Shown here in pieces: positions 16,854 through 26,390 of a DNA stretch of 64,000 bases; the first letter of the stretch is position 1, and the number at the start of each line of letters is the position of its first letter. The DNA lies in the NCBI GenBank assembly GCA_023144005.1, contig JAGLGN010000023.1:53191-117190 (forward strand). Reading direction: 5' to 3'. The notes under the pieces were generated by a model, which saw nothing but the letters and a program-made list of their open reading frames with translations, made no database searches and was not told the DNA's origin. The translations under genes and the position numbers were made by a program. This stretch comes from a bacterium (GTDB lineage: Bacteria; AUK180).

Positions 16854-17933
16854 ATGTTCTATTTTCTCTTTGAACTTCTTTATAATGAGGAAACCGCTTT
16901 CCGCTTTTTGCGTATCTTCAAATATATTACCATAAGAACCGGCGGTGCATTTGTTACAGCTCTTCTGATCTTCCTGATATTCGGCAACGGTATGCTCAAA
17001 TTTCTAAGAAAGAGAAAATTCGGCGACAAGGTCAAGGATTATTTTGAAGGTAAGCGGGATTCAAAGGAAGGTACTCCTACGATGGGCGGGATATTCATTT
17101 ATTTCGTGACCATGGTAACGGTACTTCTTTGGGGAAATCTTTCTAATCCGTATATTCTCGTGTTCATTCTCGGGACCACGCTGTCTTTTGCTGTCGGTTT
17201 TCTGGATGATCTGGTCAAGCTGAAGAACGGCAACGGTATTTCCGCCAGAGTAAAATTTCTGCTGCTCACGGTCTCCGCCGTCATAGTCGCCTTCTGCTTG
17301 AATCTGATACCCTCATTTGAGACCACGGTCCTTATTCCGATATTCAAAGATGTCCGCATTCAGTTAGGGATATATTATTATCTATTTATGGTGATAATTC
17401 TCCTGGCTACCTCAAACGCGGTGAACCTTTCCGACGGTATGGACGGCCTTGCGGCTTCATTATCAATGATATCATTTTTTACATTGGCGCTGATCGCCTA
17501 TTTCACCGGCAATGCGATATACTCGGGTTATTTGAACATACCCTTCATCGCCGATATAGGTGAGCTCACTGTTTTTGCCGGCGCTATTGTAGGAGTATGT
17601 CTGGGTTTCCTCTGGTATAATTTTTACCCCGCCCAGGTTTTCATGGGGGATTCAGGTTCACTTCAATTGGGCTTTTCCATGGGTTTGATGAGCGTAATGG
17701 TCAAACAGGAGCTTCTCCTGCTGATCTTCGGCGGTATTTTCCTTATGGAGACATTATCGGTAATTATTCAGGTGTCGGGCTTTAAGCTATTTGGCAAAAG
17801 AGCGTTCAAGATGGCACCCCTGCATCATCATTATGAAAAACGAAATATCCCGGAATCCAAAGTAGTCATAAGATTCGTGATCATTTCAATAGTGCTTTCC
17901 ATAATCGCTCTGGCTACTATAAAGGTAAGGTAA
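16854..17933 (+). CDS. mraY: Phospho-MurNAc-pentapeptide translocase
   Basis: MraY makes lipid I by moving phospho-MurNAc-pentapeptide to undecaprenyl phosphate. The 359-residue membrane protein has about ten hydrophobic helices, the GTPTMGG segment (about 73-79), DDLVKLKNGNGI (catalytic aspartates, about 119-130), NLSDGMDGLA, GDSGSLQLG and the cytoplasmic HHHYE (about 323-327). All active-site segments are intact. It begins on the base after the murF stop and its last base is the first of murD (TAATG). Confidence 0.96.
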   Translation: MFYFLFELLYNEETAFRFLRIFKYITIRTGGAFVTALLIFLIFGNGMLKFLRKRKFGDKVKDYFEGKRDSKEGTPTMGGIFIYFVTMVTVLLWGNLSNPYILVFILGTTLSFAVGFLDDLVKLKNGNGISARVKFLLLTVSAVIVAFCLNLIPSFETTVLIPIFKDVRIQLGIYYYLFMVIILLATSNAVNLSDGMDGLAASLSMISFFTLALIAYFTGNAIYSGYLNIPFIADIGELTVFAGAIVGVCLGFLWYNFYPAQVFMGDSGSLQLGFSMGLMSVMVKQELLLLIFGGIFLMETLSVIIQVSGFKLFGKRAFKMAPLHHHYEKRNIPESKVVIRFVIISIVLSIIALATIKVR

Positions 17934-19264
17934 TGGAAAAACTGGGGGTATTGGGAATGGGTATCAGCGGTTATGAGGCCGCTATTTTAGGCGTGAAGCT
18001 GGGCTGCGATGTATTTCTCTCGGACAATCGAGAGGAAGATGAGCTCAGCAGAGAGCGCATACTCAAATTGAGATCATTAGGTGTGAAGACGGAATTCGGT
18101 AAGAACACGGCGCAATTCTTTGACGGCTGTTCCCGTATCGTTCTTTCTCCCGGTATCTCTCCCGAGACACCCATAGTAGGTGAATTGACGAAGGATGGAC
18201 ATGAATTCATCTCTGATCTTGACCTGGCGTATGAGAACCTTAGGGCGGATGGCTGGATCGGGGTCACGGGCACCAATGGCAAAACCACAACGGCAGATCT
18301 CCTCGGAAAACTGCTCTCAAAAAAATACAAGACATTTACGGGCGGTAATATCGGGACCTCTCCCTGCTCCGTATTCGGTGAGAAATTCGAGCGTGTAGTC
18401 CTGGAGATGTCCAGTTATCAGCTTGATATATCCTCGAAGCTTCAGCTGCGGGGGTCGATCATACTTAATATTACAGAAGATCATCTCAACCGTTATAAGA
18501 CGATGAGCAATTATATCGCATCAAAGAAGAAAATAGCCGATCTGACAGATGGTTATCTGATACTCAACAGAGAAGATGAAGTTCTCTACGATGCCTATAA
18601 GGGCCGTGATGGTGCAATATTTGTTTCCGTGGAAGGCAATAAGGATTCTCATGCTTATCTTAACGCCGATAAAATGATATTCAATGTCGGTGGTACAAAG
18701 ACAAGCATATCAGCGAATATCTTGAAGATACCCGGAAATCATAATATCTTCAATGCCATGTGCGCTGCCGCATCCGCGATCATGGAAGGAGTATGCCGGG
18801 ATGATATCATTTCCGTACTTGAGCAATATGAAGGGCTGGAGCATCGCATCGAGTATATTAAGACCATAAACGGCATCAGGATATTCAATGATTCCAAATC
18901 CACCACACCGGATTCCACGCTTGCAGCCGCTTTGAGCTTTCCCCGCGGCAGCATCTTTCTGATAGTGGGCGGTTCCGATGAAAAGAATTCCGATTTCACC
19001 ATATTAAGTAATGCCCTGAAGCAAAACTGTAAGGCCACATACGCCGTGGGTGAGACCGCGGATCGTTTCATTGAAACAGTTAAGGGTGGGGAGATAAAAG
19101 GCCCCATGACCATTGAAGATGCATTGATGTCTGCCTTAAGAAGCGGCAAAGAAGGTGATATGATCCTCTTTTCTCCGGGCGCGCCTTCCTTCGACAGATT
19201 CAGCAATTATGAGCAAAGAGGTAATTATTTTAAAAAGATAGTATATGAGATCCAGGGAAATTAA
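17933..19264 (+). CDS. murD: UDP-MurNAc-L-Ala:D-Glu ligase
   Basis: MurD adds D-glutamate to UDP-MurNAc-L-Ala. The 443-residue protein starts with a Rossmann-like GVLGMGISGYEAA, followed by LSPGISP, the ATP loop GVTGTNGKTTTADLL (about 110-124), LEMSSYQL, NITEDHLNR (about 179-187) and a C-terminal LFSPGAPSFDRFSNYEQRG, which is highly characteristic of MurD. It is tightly packed between mraY (1-base overlap) and ftsW (20-bp overlap). Confidence 0.96.
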   Translation: MEKLGVLGMGISGYEAAILGVKLGCDVFLSDNREEDELSRERILKLRSLGVKTEFGKNTAQFFDGCSRIVLSPGISPETPIVGELTKDGHEFISDLDLAYENLRADGWIGVTGTNGKTTTADLLGKLLSKKYKTFTGGNIGTSPCSVFGEKFERVVLEMSSYQLDISSKLQLRGSIILNITEDHLNRYKTMSNYIASKKKIADLTDGYLILNREDEVLYDAYKGRDGAIFVSVEGNKDSHAYLNADKMIFNVGGTKTSISANILKIPGNHNIFNAMCAAASAIMEGVCRDDIISVLEQYEGLEHRIEYIKTINGIRIFNDSKSTTPDSTLAAALSFPRGSIFLIVGGSDEKNSDFTILSNALKQNCKATYAVGETADRFIETVKGGEIKGPMTIEDALMSALRSGKEGDMILFSPGAPSFDRFSNYEQRGNYFKKIVYEIQGN

Positions 19265-20333
19265 ATTTATCTTATTCCTTTTCACACTTCTGGGGCTCCT
19301 CTGCGTATTTTCGTCCTCAGCCGTCTTTTCATTTGAGCAATACGGCTCCAAATATATGATGGTATTCAAGCAGCTTCTTTTTTTTGCCGCGGGATGGGTC
19401 GTTTTTTACCTGATGCAGAAATTCACGGGTAAAAAAGCAATTGCCGCTTTGACCGTATTCATTACGGTAGTTTCGATGCTCGGCCTCATCTATGTTCTGA
19501 TTTCCGGCGTCCGCATCAACAATGCCAAAAGGTGGATACAATTCTTCGGATTTACCGTACAGCCCTCCGAGTTCTTCAAGATATCCGCATTGCTTCTGAT
19601 GGCGTTTTCGATCAACAAACAAGGCAAGATCATACTCAAGAATAAAAGAGGTGTCTGGGAATGGGGAAATGTTTTCAGGATCTCCATCATACTGACAGGT
19701 CTGGCACTTGTGTTGGTGGCACCCGATATGGGGACCACGATCACAATAGGCGCTGCGCTTCTTGCAGGATTGGTTTTTTCAAAAACAAATTTCAAATACA
19801 CCGCAGGTATATTATTGATCTGCGCGCTTCTTGTCGTAACCTTTATCTACTTCTCTCCTTACAGGCGAGCCCGTGTTGTTTCGATGTTCAAAAGCGGCGG
19901 CGGGCAGACATTCAATTATCAGCGGTTCCAGTCCCAAAACGCCATTCAGAAGGGTGGAGTTTTCGGCAAAGGCATCGGCCGGGGCCGAATGAAGGTCTTT
20001 TCCCTACCGGAGGCATGGTCGGATTTTATCTTCTCCGTGATAAGCGAGGAGGTCGGATTGATCGGAGGGATACTACTGATCGGCCTGTATTTCCTGCTTT
20101 TCCTGCGAATATATAATATCGGCAATAAAACAAAAGATATACAATTAAAATATTTTACTCTAATGTTTCTTGTTCTACTCTCCATGCAGGTTGGTTTTAA
20201 CATTGGAGTGGCGGTCGGGGTGCTTCCCCCAACCGGCATGGTCCTACCCCTTATTTCATCGGGAGGTTCAGCCCTGATCGCTTTCATGATGGGTTTCGGT
20301 ATCTGCGAAGCAGTGAGAAATAGAAATGGATAA
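19245..20333 (+). CDS. ftsW: Septal peptidoglycan glycosyltransferase FtsW (SEDS)
   Basis: FtsW polymerises lipid II glycan chains at the septum together with FtsI. The 362-residue protein has about ten membrane helices and SEDS family features: the Arg/Trp-rich loop INNAKRWIQFFGFTVQPSEFFK (catalytic aspartate region follows), VAPDMGTTITI, GIGRGRMKVFSLPEAWSDFIFSVISEE and a C-terminal GMVLPLISSGGSALI. Position between murD and murG in the dcw operon favours FtsW over the rod-type RodA. It overlaps murG by 8 bp. Confidence 0.94.
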   Translation: MRSREIKFILFLFTLLGLLCVFSSSAVFSFEQYGSKYMMVFKQLLFFAAGWVVFYLMQKFTGKKAIAALTVFITVVSMLGLIYVLISGVRINNAKRWIQFFGFTVQPSEFFKISALLLMAFSINKQGKIILKNKRGVWEWGNVFRISIILTGLALVLVAPDMGTTITIGAALLAGLVFSKTNFKYTAGILLICALLVVTFIYFSPYRRARVVSMFKSGGGQTFNYQRFQSQNAIQKGGVFGKGIGRGRMKVFSLPEAWSDFIFSVISEEVGLIGGILLIGLYFLLFLRIYNIGNKTKDIQLKYFTLMFLVLLSMQVGFNIGVAVGVLPPTGMVLPLISSGGSALIAFMMGFGICEAVRNRNG

Positions 20334-21375
20334 ATGGATAATATTCGGTACCGGTAAGACCGGCGGACACCTTTTTCCGGCAATTACCATAGGTGAGAAC
20401 CTTGGCTCACGCGGATACAAATGTCTCTTCTTAATACAGGGCACAAAAATGGAAAAAGAGGTATTGAACAAAAGGGGAATGAAATATATGACCATTCATT
20501 CCGCCCCTTTCCCCGGTGCCTCCCTAAAGGCCGTCTGGAAATTCATCTATGAGAATATATTGGGCATCTGTCAATGCATTAGCCTCTTTTTACAGTACCG
20601 CCCCGTATTCTCCCTTGTGACAGGGGGATATACATCATTCCCCGTGGGATCTGCGTCCTTGCTCTCCTTCGTACCGTTATTCATTTACGAGGGTAATATA
20701 AAGATGGGCAAATCGAATGTACTTCTTTCGCCATTCGCGAGAGCATCGTTCGGCCCGGACAAAAGCGGCTTCGGTGTCTTCGTTAAGGCGGGTAACCCCG
20801 TCAGAAAGGAGATGTGCACCGCAGGGGCTGAATTTCCCGAAGATACGAATATACTTATTACAGGGGGGTCACAGGGCTCGTTGATAATTTTGAAAACGGT
20901 ATTGAATATGCTGGAAGCGCATGAAAGAGAGCTTAAAGAAAAGGGTGTTAGCCTGACCATTGCCACCGGCCACAATAACGCTTCCTGGATAGAGAAGTTC
21001 AGCCGGTTCTCAAATGTCAAAGCGCTGCCCTTCATACATGATATGGCTTCCGCGATCAAGCAGGCAACCCTGCTGATCTGCCGCTCGGGCGCCATGACGG
21101 TGGAGGAGAATCTCGCGATGGGCAGATATGCGCTATATATACCGTTTGCGGGCGCTACCGGTGACCATCAGTATTTCAATGCACTTATCGTTAAAGAGAA
21201 AGGAGCGGGTGATCTTATTAAGGAGCGGCTTCTGAACGCGAACTCGCTTTTTTCCAGGCTCATGCCTCTCATAGAAGACAAAAAGCTTTTGCAGCGGGGC
21301 GGAGAAAAGGCAAGTGATCTCTATACCGAGAGACACAAGATCAGGGTCGAAGCAGAGATCCTAAGGAGAATATAA
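20326..21375 (+). CDS. murG: UDP-GlcNAc:lipid I GlcNAc transferase
   Basis: MurG adds GlcNAc to lipid I on the inner membrane face to make lipid II. The 349-residue GT-B enzyme has an N-terminal glycine loop GTGKTGGHLFPAI (about 5-17), the TGGYTSFPVG loop, GGSQGS (about 183-188) and a C-terminal domain with ICRSGAMTVEE and IPFAGATGDHQYFNA (about 265-280), where UDP-GlcNAc binds. It overlaps ftsW and abuts murC exactly. Confidence 0.95.
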   Translation: MDKWIIFGTGKTGGHLFPAITIGENLGSRGYKCLFLIQGTKMEKEVLNKRGMKYMTIHSAPFPGASLKAVWKFIYENILGICQCISLFLQYRPVFSLVTGGYTSFPVGSASLLSFVPLFIYEGNIKMGKSNVLLSPFARASFGPDKSGFGVFVKAGNPVRKEMCTAGAEFPEDTNILITGGSQGSLIILKTVLNMLEAHERELKEKGVSLTIATGHNNASWIEKFSRFSNVKALPFIHDMASAIKQATLLICRSGAMTVEENLAMGRYALYIPFAGATGDHQYFNALIVKEKGAGDLIKERLLNANSLFSRLMPLIEDKKLLQRGGEKASDLYTERHKIRVEAEILRRI

Positions 21376-22746
21376 ATGCTTTTAGGAATTTCAAAGGTTC
21401 ATTTCATCGGGATAGGCGGCGTCGGCATGAGCGGCATTGCCGAGATCCTGAATAATCTGGGTTTTATTGTTTCGGGTTCGGATATTGAGAGATCAGAGAT
21501 AACTGACCGGCTTGTTTCGCTCGGCATAACGGTGAAATACGGCCATGATGAAAAAAATGTTTCAAATGATATTGATATCGTTGTTTACACTTCCGCGGTG
21601 AGCGAGGACAATGTTGAAATGATCAAGGCGCGAAAGGAGAATATTCCGGTAATAAAACGCGCCGAGATACTGGCGGAATTGATGCGGATCAAGGATGGCA
21701 TCGCCATCGCCGGCTCTCATGGCAAATCGACCACCACCGCTCTTTGCGGCAAGGTCTTCATAGATTGCGGTATGGACCCGACCGTTGTTATCGGCGGGCG
21801 TTTCGACTATATAAAGGGCAATGCGAAATTAGGCGAAGGGGATTTCTTCATTGCCGAAGCCGATGAATCGGATAAATCCTTCCTGCTTCTTTCGCCCATA
21901 ATCAATATTATCACATCTATTGATAATGATCATCTTGAAAATTACGGCTCCATGGAAAATCTGCTTGCGGGCTTCACGGATTTCGCGAATAAGGTGCCGT
22001 TCTTCGGATTCAATATTCTGAATATGGATGATGAGAACATACAAAAGCTCTTTCCGAAAATAAAGACAAAGATACACACATACGGCTTTAAGAATCCCGG
22101 TGAATTCCGTGCGGATAATGTGAGTTTTTCCAGAGAGGGTTCGAAATTCTCAGTTTACAGAAATGACACGCATCTGGGGGATTTCGAAGTGCCTTATCCC
22201 GGAGAGCATTATATTTCCAATGCTCTCGCGGTGATCGCCCTTTCACATCTTCTCGGCCTGAATATGGAAAATGTAAAAAGTTCCATTGATTCTTACGCGG
22301 GCCTTGGCAGAAGAATGGAAAAAATGGGTTTCTACGAAGATGCCGTCGTTTATAACGATTACGGGCATCACCCTACAGAGATTAAATTTACCCTCAATAC
22401 CTTTTCCAGGATCAAAAAAGGCCGCCTGATAACTTTTTTCCAGCCGCATAGATATACCCGGACAAAGGCCTTGATGGAGGATTTCGCGAGATCTTTCTAT
22501 TCGACAGACCTTCTCTATGTCGCCGATATATATCCCGCCTCCGAAAAGCCCATAAAGGGAGTGGATTCAAGGGTTTTGACAGAGAAGATCAGGGAGTTCG
22601 GAAAGAAAGAGGCTCATTATATAAACGGGACGGATCCTGTGGAAGTATTGAAAGATATCAAGCCGGGAAAGGATGATATCATTCTCTTTTTAGGCGCGGG
22701 TGATTATTACAGATTCGCAATAAAGATGCTTGATGATAATAAATAA
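21376..22746 (+). CDS. murC: UDP-MurNAc-L-alanine ligase
   Basis: MurC starts the stem peptide by joining L-alanine to UDP-MurNAc. The 456-residue protein has HFIGIGGVGMSGIAEIL (9-25), the ATP loop AGSHGKSTTTAL (about 115-126), EADESDKSFL (about 166-175), NIDNDHLENY-like segment and YGHHPTEIK (about 333-341). It abuts murG and overlaps murB. No frameshift or missing motif is seen. Confidence 0.96.
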   Translation: MLLGISKVHFIGIGGVGMSGIAEILNNLGFIVSGSDIERSEITDRLVSLGITVKYGHDEKNVSNDIDIVVYTSAVSEDNVEMIKARKENIPVIKRAEILAELMRIKDGIAIAGSHGKSTTTALCGKVFIDCGMDPTVVIGGRFDYIKGNAKLGEGDFFIAEADESDKSFLLLSPIINIITSIDNDHLENYGSMENLLAGFTDFANKVPFFGFNILNMDDENIQKLFPKIKTKIHTYGFKNPGEFRADNVSFSREGSKFSVYRNDTHLGDFEVPYPGEHYISNALAVIALSHLLGLNMENVKSSIDSYAGLGRRMEKMGFYEDAVVYNDYGHHPTEIKFTLNTFSRIKKGRLITFFQPHRYTRTKALMEDFARSFYSTDLLYVADIYPASEKPIKGVDSRVLTEKIREFGKKEAHYINGTDPVEVLKDIKPGKDDIILFLGAGDYYRFAIKMLDDNK

Positions 22747-23563
22747 GAATATGGACCTTACTCTGCTTTCCGGATTGAAGATCGGCGGCTCTGCCGAGAT
22801 CGTCTATTATCCGGAAGACAAAAGGGAGATGATCGAACTCATCGCGGAATTCGGCGCCGATGCAGTGATAATCGGCGGCGGTACGAATACGGTGTTCTCC
22901 TCAGGGGCCCACACAAAGCCGTTTATTATGACGACCGCATTGAATGAAATAAGGTCCTCGGGAAATTCCCTTTACTTACAGGCCGGTGTTTTGGCCGCGC
23001 AAGCAGTTGATACCGCGCGGAGATCCGGGCTTAAGGGCATGGAATGTCTTTGGGGAATTCCCGGAACCATGGGAGGCGCGATCAGGGGAAATGCTTCCAT
23101 CGGCAGCGACTCTCTCTTTTCCCATTTGAAAGAACTGTCTTTGATAAGTCTCGAGGGCTGTGAGTATCAAATGGAAGAATTCACACCCCGGTACAGAGAT
23201 TCCGGCATTAAGGATGTCATCTTCTCGGCTGAATTCGAGCTGGAGAATTGGTCCGAATCCGCATCAGCGGCCGTGATAGAGGAATTGAAGGCCATCAGAG
23301 CCGCCCAGCCGAAAGGCGTCTCATGCGGCTCGGTATTTAAGAATCCCGAAGGTAAGACCGCGGGATATCTGATCGATAAAGCGGGATTCAAGGGCCGCAG
23401 CTGGGGAGGCCTCACGGTGAGCAAAGAGCATGCGAATTGGTTCATTCGAACCGGCGATGCGGTATTTGAGGATTTTGAGAACGGTGTGAGCGAGATCAGA
23501 AATGAAGTACTCGCTCTTTTTGATATAGAACTGGAATTGGAGATCAAGGTGTATTATGCATAA
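22733..23563 (+). CDS. murB: UDP-N-acetylenolpyruvoylglucosamine reductase
   Basis: MurB reduces UDP-GlcNAc-enolpyruvate to UDP-MurNAc with FAD and NADPH. The 276-residue protein has the FAD-binding IIGGGTNTVFS (about 45-55), GLKGMECLWGIPGTMGGAI with the substrate-binding region, a YRDSG segment, and the catalytic serine segment GVSCGSVFKNPEG (about 199-211). It lacks the long C-terminal insertion of type I enzymes, so it is a compact MurB. ATG 22733 is one codon after an alternative TTG; either overlaps the murC end. Confidence 0.94.
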   Translation: MIINKNMDLTLLSGLKIGGSAEIVYYPEDKREMIELIAEFGADAVIIGGGTNTVFSSGAHTKPFIMTTALNEIRSSGNSLYLQAGVLAAQAVDTARRSGLKGMECLWGIPGTMGGAIRGNASIGSDSLFSHLKELSLISLEGCEYQMEEFTPRYRDSGIKDVIFSAEFELENWSESASAAVIEELKAIRAAQPKGVSCGSVFKNPEGKTAGYLIDKAGFKGRSWGGLTVSKEHANWFIRTGDAVFEDFENGVSEIRNEVLALFDIELELEIKVYYA

Positions 23564-24494
23564 GCAAAAGGATGTGCTGGTGGTGATGGGCGGAGCTTCT
23601 TTGGAAAGAGAAGTTTCTCTGAGAAGCGCTTCCAATATTATCAGCAGCTTAAGGCGAAGCGGTTATTTGGTAAATGAATTTATTTTGCAAAAGGATAATT
23701 GGTCCGCATTAGCCGATCTCGCCCCCCGTATCGTTTTCAATATTGTACATGGGACCGGTGGTGAGGACGGCACTCTGACCGCTTTTCTGGACTCGCATGG
23801 AATACCCTATGTCGGCACAGGTCCCGACGCGCAGGCGGTAACAATGGCAAAACATCTTGTTCAGCCGCTTCTTGAGAGTCGTGGTTTCAGCATACCTCCG
23901 CATCGCAGTTTCATCACCGCGGGTGACTTTGAAAGGAAAGCAGGGGATCTCTTCAAGGATTTCGGGACATTGGTAATTAAGGCCTCCAGTCAGGGTTCGA
24001 GCGTTGGTATTTCGATATGTCATGACCTTGACTCTGTATTGAGCAACGGCAAAAAGCTCATAAAGGATTTCGGCACCGTCATAGTAGAGAAATATATAAA
24101 AGGAATAGAGGTCACATGCGGACTTGTGGAGAACGCCGGAGTCTGCCGCTGCTTCACGCTGATGGAGATCAGAGCTAATCGTGAGTTCTACAATTATGAA
24201 GCTAAATACACATCGGGCGGCACGGATTTCATTGTTCCGGCTGAAATATCACCTTCGGCAGCGCAGCGTATCAGCGAAGAGGCGGTGCGGATATTTGAAC
24301 TTTTTGAATTGAGGGATTTTGCCCGGGTCGACTGCATCTTAGAGGGTCAAGAGATCCTTTGGCACGATATAAATACCATTCCGGGCATGACAGATCTTTC
24401 CGATCTGCCGCAGGTAGCCAAGTATGACGGTGTGGAATATGATGAATTGGTAAGAGGAATATTAGAAAATGCGGAAAATCGAAACAATTTGTAG
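23556..24494 (+). CDS. ddl: D-alanine-D-alanine ligase
   Basis: Ddl makes the D-Ala-D-Ala dipeptide used by MurF. The 312-residue ATP-grasp protein has VMGGASLEREVSLRS (about 10-24), HGTGGEDGTL (about 65-74), GIPYVGTG, the ATP-binding IKASSQGSSVGIS (about 142-154), EKYIKGIEVT and a C-terminal RVDCIL...HDINTIPGMT. In most Ddl enzymes that last motif reads EINT; here the metal-ligating glutamate is replaced by aspartate. That is conservative but worth noting. It overlaps murB by 8 bp and ftsQ by 26 bp. Confidence 0.93.
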   Translation: MHKQKDVLVVMGGASLEREVSLRSASNIISSLRRSGYLVNEFILQKDNWSALADLAPRIVFNIVHGTGGEDGTLTAFLDSHGIPYVGTGPDAQAVTMAKHLVQPLLESRGFSIPPHRSFITAGDFERKAGDLFKDFGTLVIKASSQGSSVGISICHDLDSVLSNGKKLIKDFGTVIVEKYIKGIEVTCGLVENAGVCRCFTLMEIRANREFYNYEAKYTSGGTDFIVPAEISPSAAQRISEEAVRIFELFELRDFARVDCILEGQEILWHDINTIPGMTDLSDLPQVAKYDGVEYDELVRGILENAENRNNL

Positions 24495-25137
24495 GATACT
24501 TATTCTTCTCTTGGCCGTAGGGGCATTATTTTCCTGCGGGAGCGCTGGTTTTACAGTAAACGAGATAAAGATACGGGGCGCGATCAATTCAAATGTTTCG
24601 AGTATGAAGGGTATCCTGAAAGAAGTGAAGGGAAAAAATCTGATCATTTACCCTCTTGGTGAAATAGTCGGTGAATTGTCAAAGGACCCCTATGTGGATT
24701 TCATTCGTTATGAGAAAGTGATCCCGGATATTCTGATAATCAATGTGTATGAGAAAAGGGTTTCGGGCTATTGCGGGAATGATAAGGAACACTTCTCTAT
24801 ACTGGAGGATGGAACCAGGGTCAGCAGCGGCCCCAAGGGCCCTATCTATTTCACATTCCCCAAAAAACTCCCAACAGATAATGAGATAGAAAACATTATT
24901 CAAAATCTCTATAGAATAAATATCGAGGCAACGGAGGTAGAGATCGCCCCTAATTATTTGAAAATCGTATTGGCGGATGGATTTCTGCTTCTATTGGAAA
25001 GGGATATATCGAATATAACAAATGTGAAATATATGCAGTATATAAGAGAAAAGATAGCCGGAAATGAAGGGGATGGTATCGTAGGGCTCGATATGAGATA
25101 TAGAGGGCAGTCCATCATGATCTTGGGAGGAAAATAA
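24469..25137 (+). CDS. ftsQ: FtsQ/DivIB-like division protein with lipobox-like N-terminus
   Basis: The 222-residue protein has a short N-terminal hydrophobic stretch (about 9-22), then FTVNEIKIRGAINSN (28-42), the start of a POTRA domain as in FtsQ, followed by a beta domain. Its place between ddl and ftsA is the canonical ftsQ slot. The odd feature is the N-terminus. The hydrophobic stretch is only about 14 residues and ends GALFSC (cysteine 23), resembling a relaxed lipoprotein cleavage site, whereas FtsQ is normally a bitopic membrane protein. Either reading keeps the POTRA domain in the periplasm. The gene overlaps ddl, and its stop overlaps the ftsA start by 1 base. Confidence 0.8.
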   Translation: MRKIETICRILILLLAVGALFSCGSAGFTVNEIKIRGAINSNVSSMKGILKEVKGKNLIIYPLGEIVGELSKDPYVDFIRYEKVIPDILIINVYEKRVSGYCGNDKEHFSILEDGTRVSSGPKGPIYFTFPKKLPTDNEIENIIQNLYRINIEATEVEIAPNYLKIVLADGFLLLLERDISNITNVKYMQYIREKIAGNEGDGIVGLDMRYRGQSIMILGGK

Positions 25138-26378
25138 TGAACTATATTTGCGCAATGGATCTTGGGGGTTATCAATTTAAACTGGTAATCGCATCAATAA
25201 ACGATTCAGGAGAAATGGAAATTCTTGGAGCCACCAAGAAGAGGACAGATTCTATTCAAGACGGTAAAGTGGTAAATTTGAAAAATGCCACGGACACATT
25301 GAAGGCCGCTTTTGAAGAGGTCACAAATCTCAGCGGGCTCAAAGAGAAAGAGATAAATCACTTTTTTTGTAATGTTACCGGTTCTAATATCAAAGGTTAT
25401 GACGGCACATTGAACAATGTTATCTCTATTGAACATTCGGATAGAAGGATCACTCAGGCCGACATAGATAAGGTGATAAAGAACGCTCATGCCGAGGGCT
25501 TGTATGAGGATAGCGAGATAATTCATAAAATACCAAGATACTTCGACATTGACAATACATCATTCATTAAGAACCCTTACGGATTGGAGGGGCAGAAGCT
25601 GAGCGTAAATACATATATCATCGCTACAAGTAGATATCAGATGAACAATCTGAGGAATGTGATAAGGGATGCCTTAGGGGTTAAGAACCCGGTATTTGTC
25701 TTAAATTCCATTGCCTCGTCCGAAGCCATATTAAGCGAAGAGCATAAGAAGATCGGAGTGGTCATTGTGGATATCGGCGGTGAAAATGTTGATGTTGCGG
25801 CTTACACACAGGGCAGCCTGCTTTTTGCCTCATCTTTCCAGGGCGGCGGCAAGGAAATAACGCTTGATCTGGCGAGGGAGTTCTCCCTGGCAATGGATAC
25901 TGCGGAGAAACTCAAATCTAATTTTGAAAAGGTCATAACTTCTGGCAAGACCGCCATCACCATAGAGACGATCGGCGGACTTGAGGCGGAGATCAGGGTT
26001 CCTTCAATTAAAAGGGATATTGTGGATAAATTCAATTCGATCTTCGGGAACACTTACAATAAATTGCAGTATTATGTGGAGCAGGAACGGTTCTCAGCGG
26101 GAATAGTCCTGACCGGCGGTACATCGATGACATACGACATCATAAGTACGGCTGCATCACATTTTCATGTACTGACACAATTGGGGCAATTGACACACCC
26201 TCTTCCGGGGGTAGAGAATATGGAATACACAGCGGAATACGCAACAGCAATGGGGCTTCTGCTCTGGGGCCGCCGCCGGCTTGTTGAAAAAGGCGGCTCT
26301 AAGGCAAGGCTGAAAATGAATACAGGAAATCTCTTTGAGCGGATCAAGGGATACTTCAAAAATATAAATGAAGATTAG
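25137..26378 (+). CDS. ftsA: Cell division protein FtsA
   Basis: FtsA is the actin-like protein that tethers FtsZ to the membrane. The 413-residue protein has the actin fold motifs AMDLGGYQFKLVIA (phosphate 1, about 5-18), VVIVDIGGENVDVAAY (phosphate 2, about 204-219) and GIVLTGGTSMTYDI (adenosine, about 321-334), with an FtsA-type 1C insert after the first motif. The C-terminus NLFERIKGYFKNI is amphipathic, matching the membrane-targeting helix. It sits 12 bp before ftsZ, which has its own Shine-Dalgarno (AGGAGG). Confidence 0.94.
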   Translation: MNYICAMDLGGYQFKLVIASINDSGEMEILGATKKRTDSIQDGKVVNLKNATDTLKAAFEEVTNLSGLKEKEINHFFCNVTGSNIKGYDGTLNNVISIEHSDRRITQADIDKVIKNAHAEGLYEDSEIIHKIPRYFDIDNTSFIKNPYGLEGQKLSVNTYIIATSRYQMNNLRNVIRDALGVKNPVFVLNSIASSEAILSEEHKKIGVVIVDIGGENVDVAAYTQGSLLFASSFQGGGKEITLDLAREFSLAMDTAEKLKSNFEKVITSGKTAITIETIGGLEAEIRVPSIKRDIVDKFNSIFGNTYNKLQYYVEQERFSAGIVLTGGTSMTYDIISTAASHFHVLTQLGQLTHPLPGVENMEYTAEYATAMGLLLWGRRRLVEKGGSKARLKMNTGNLFERIKGYFKNINED

Positions 26379-26390
26379 TAGGAGGAACAT

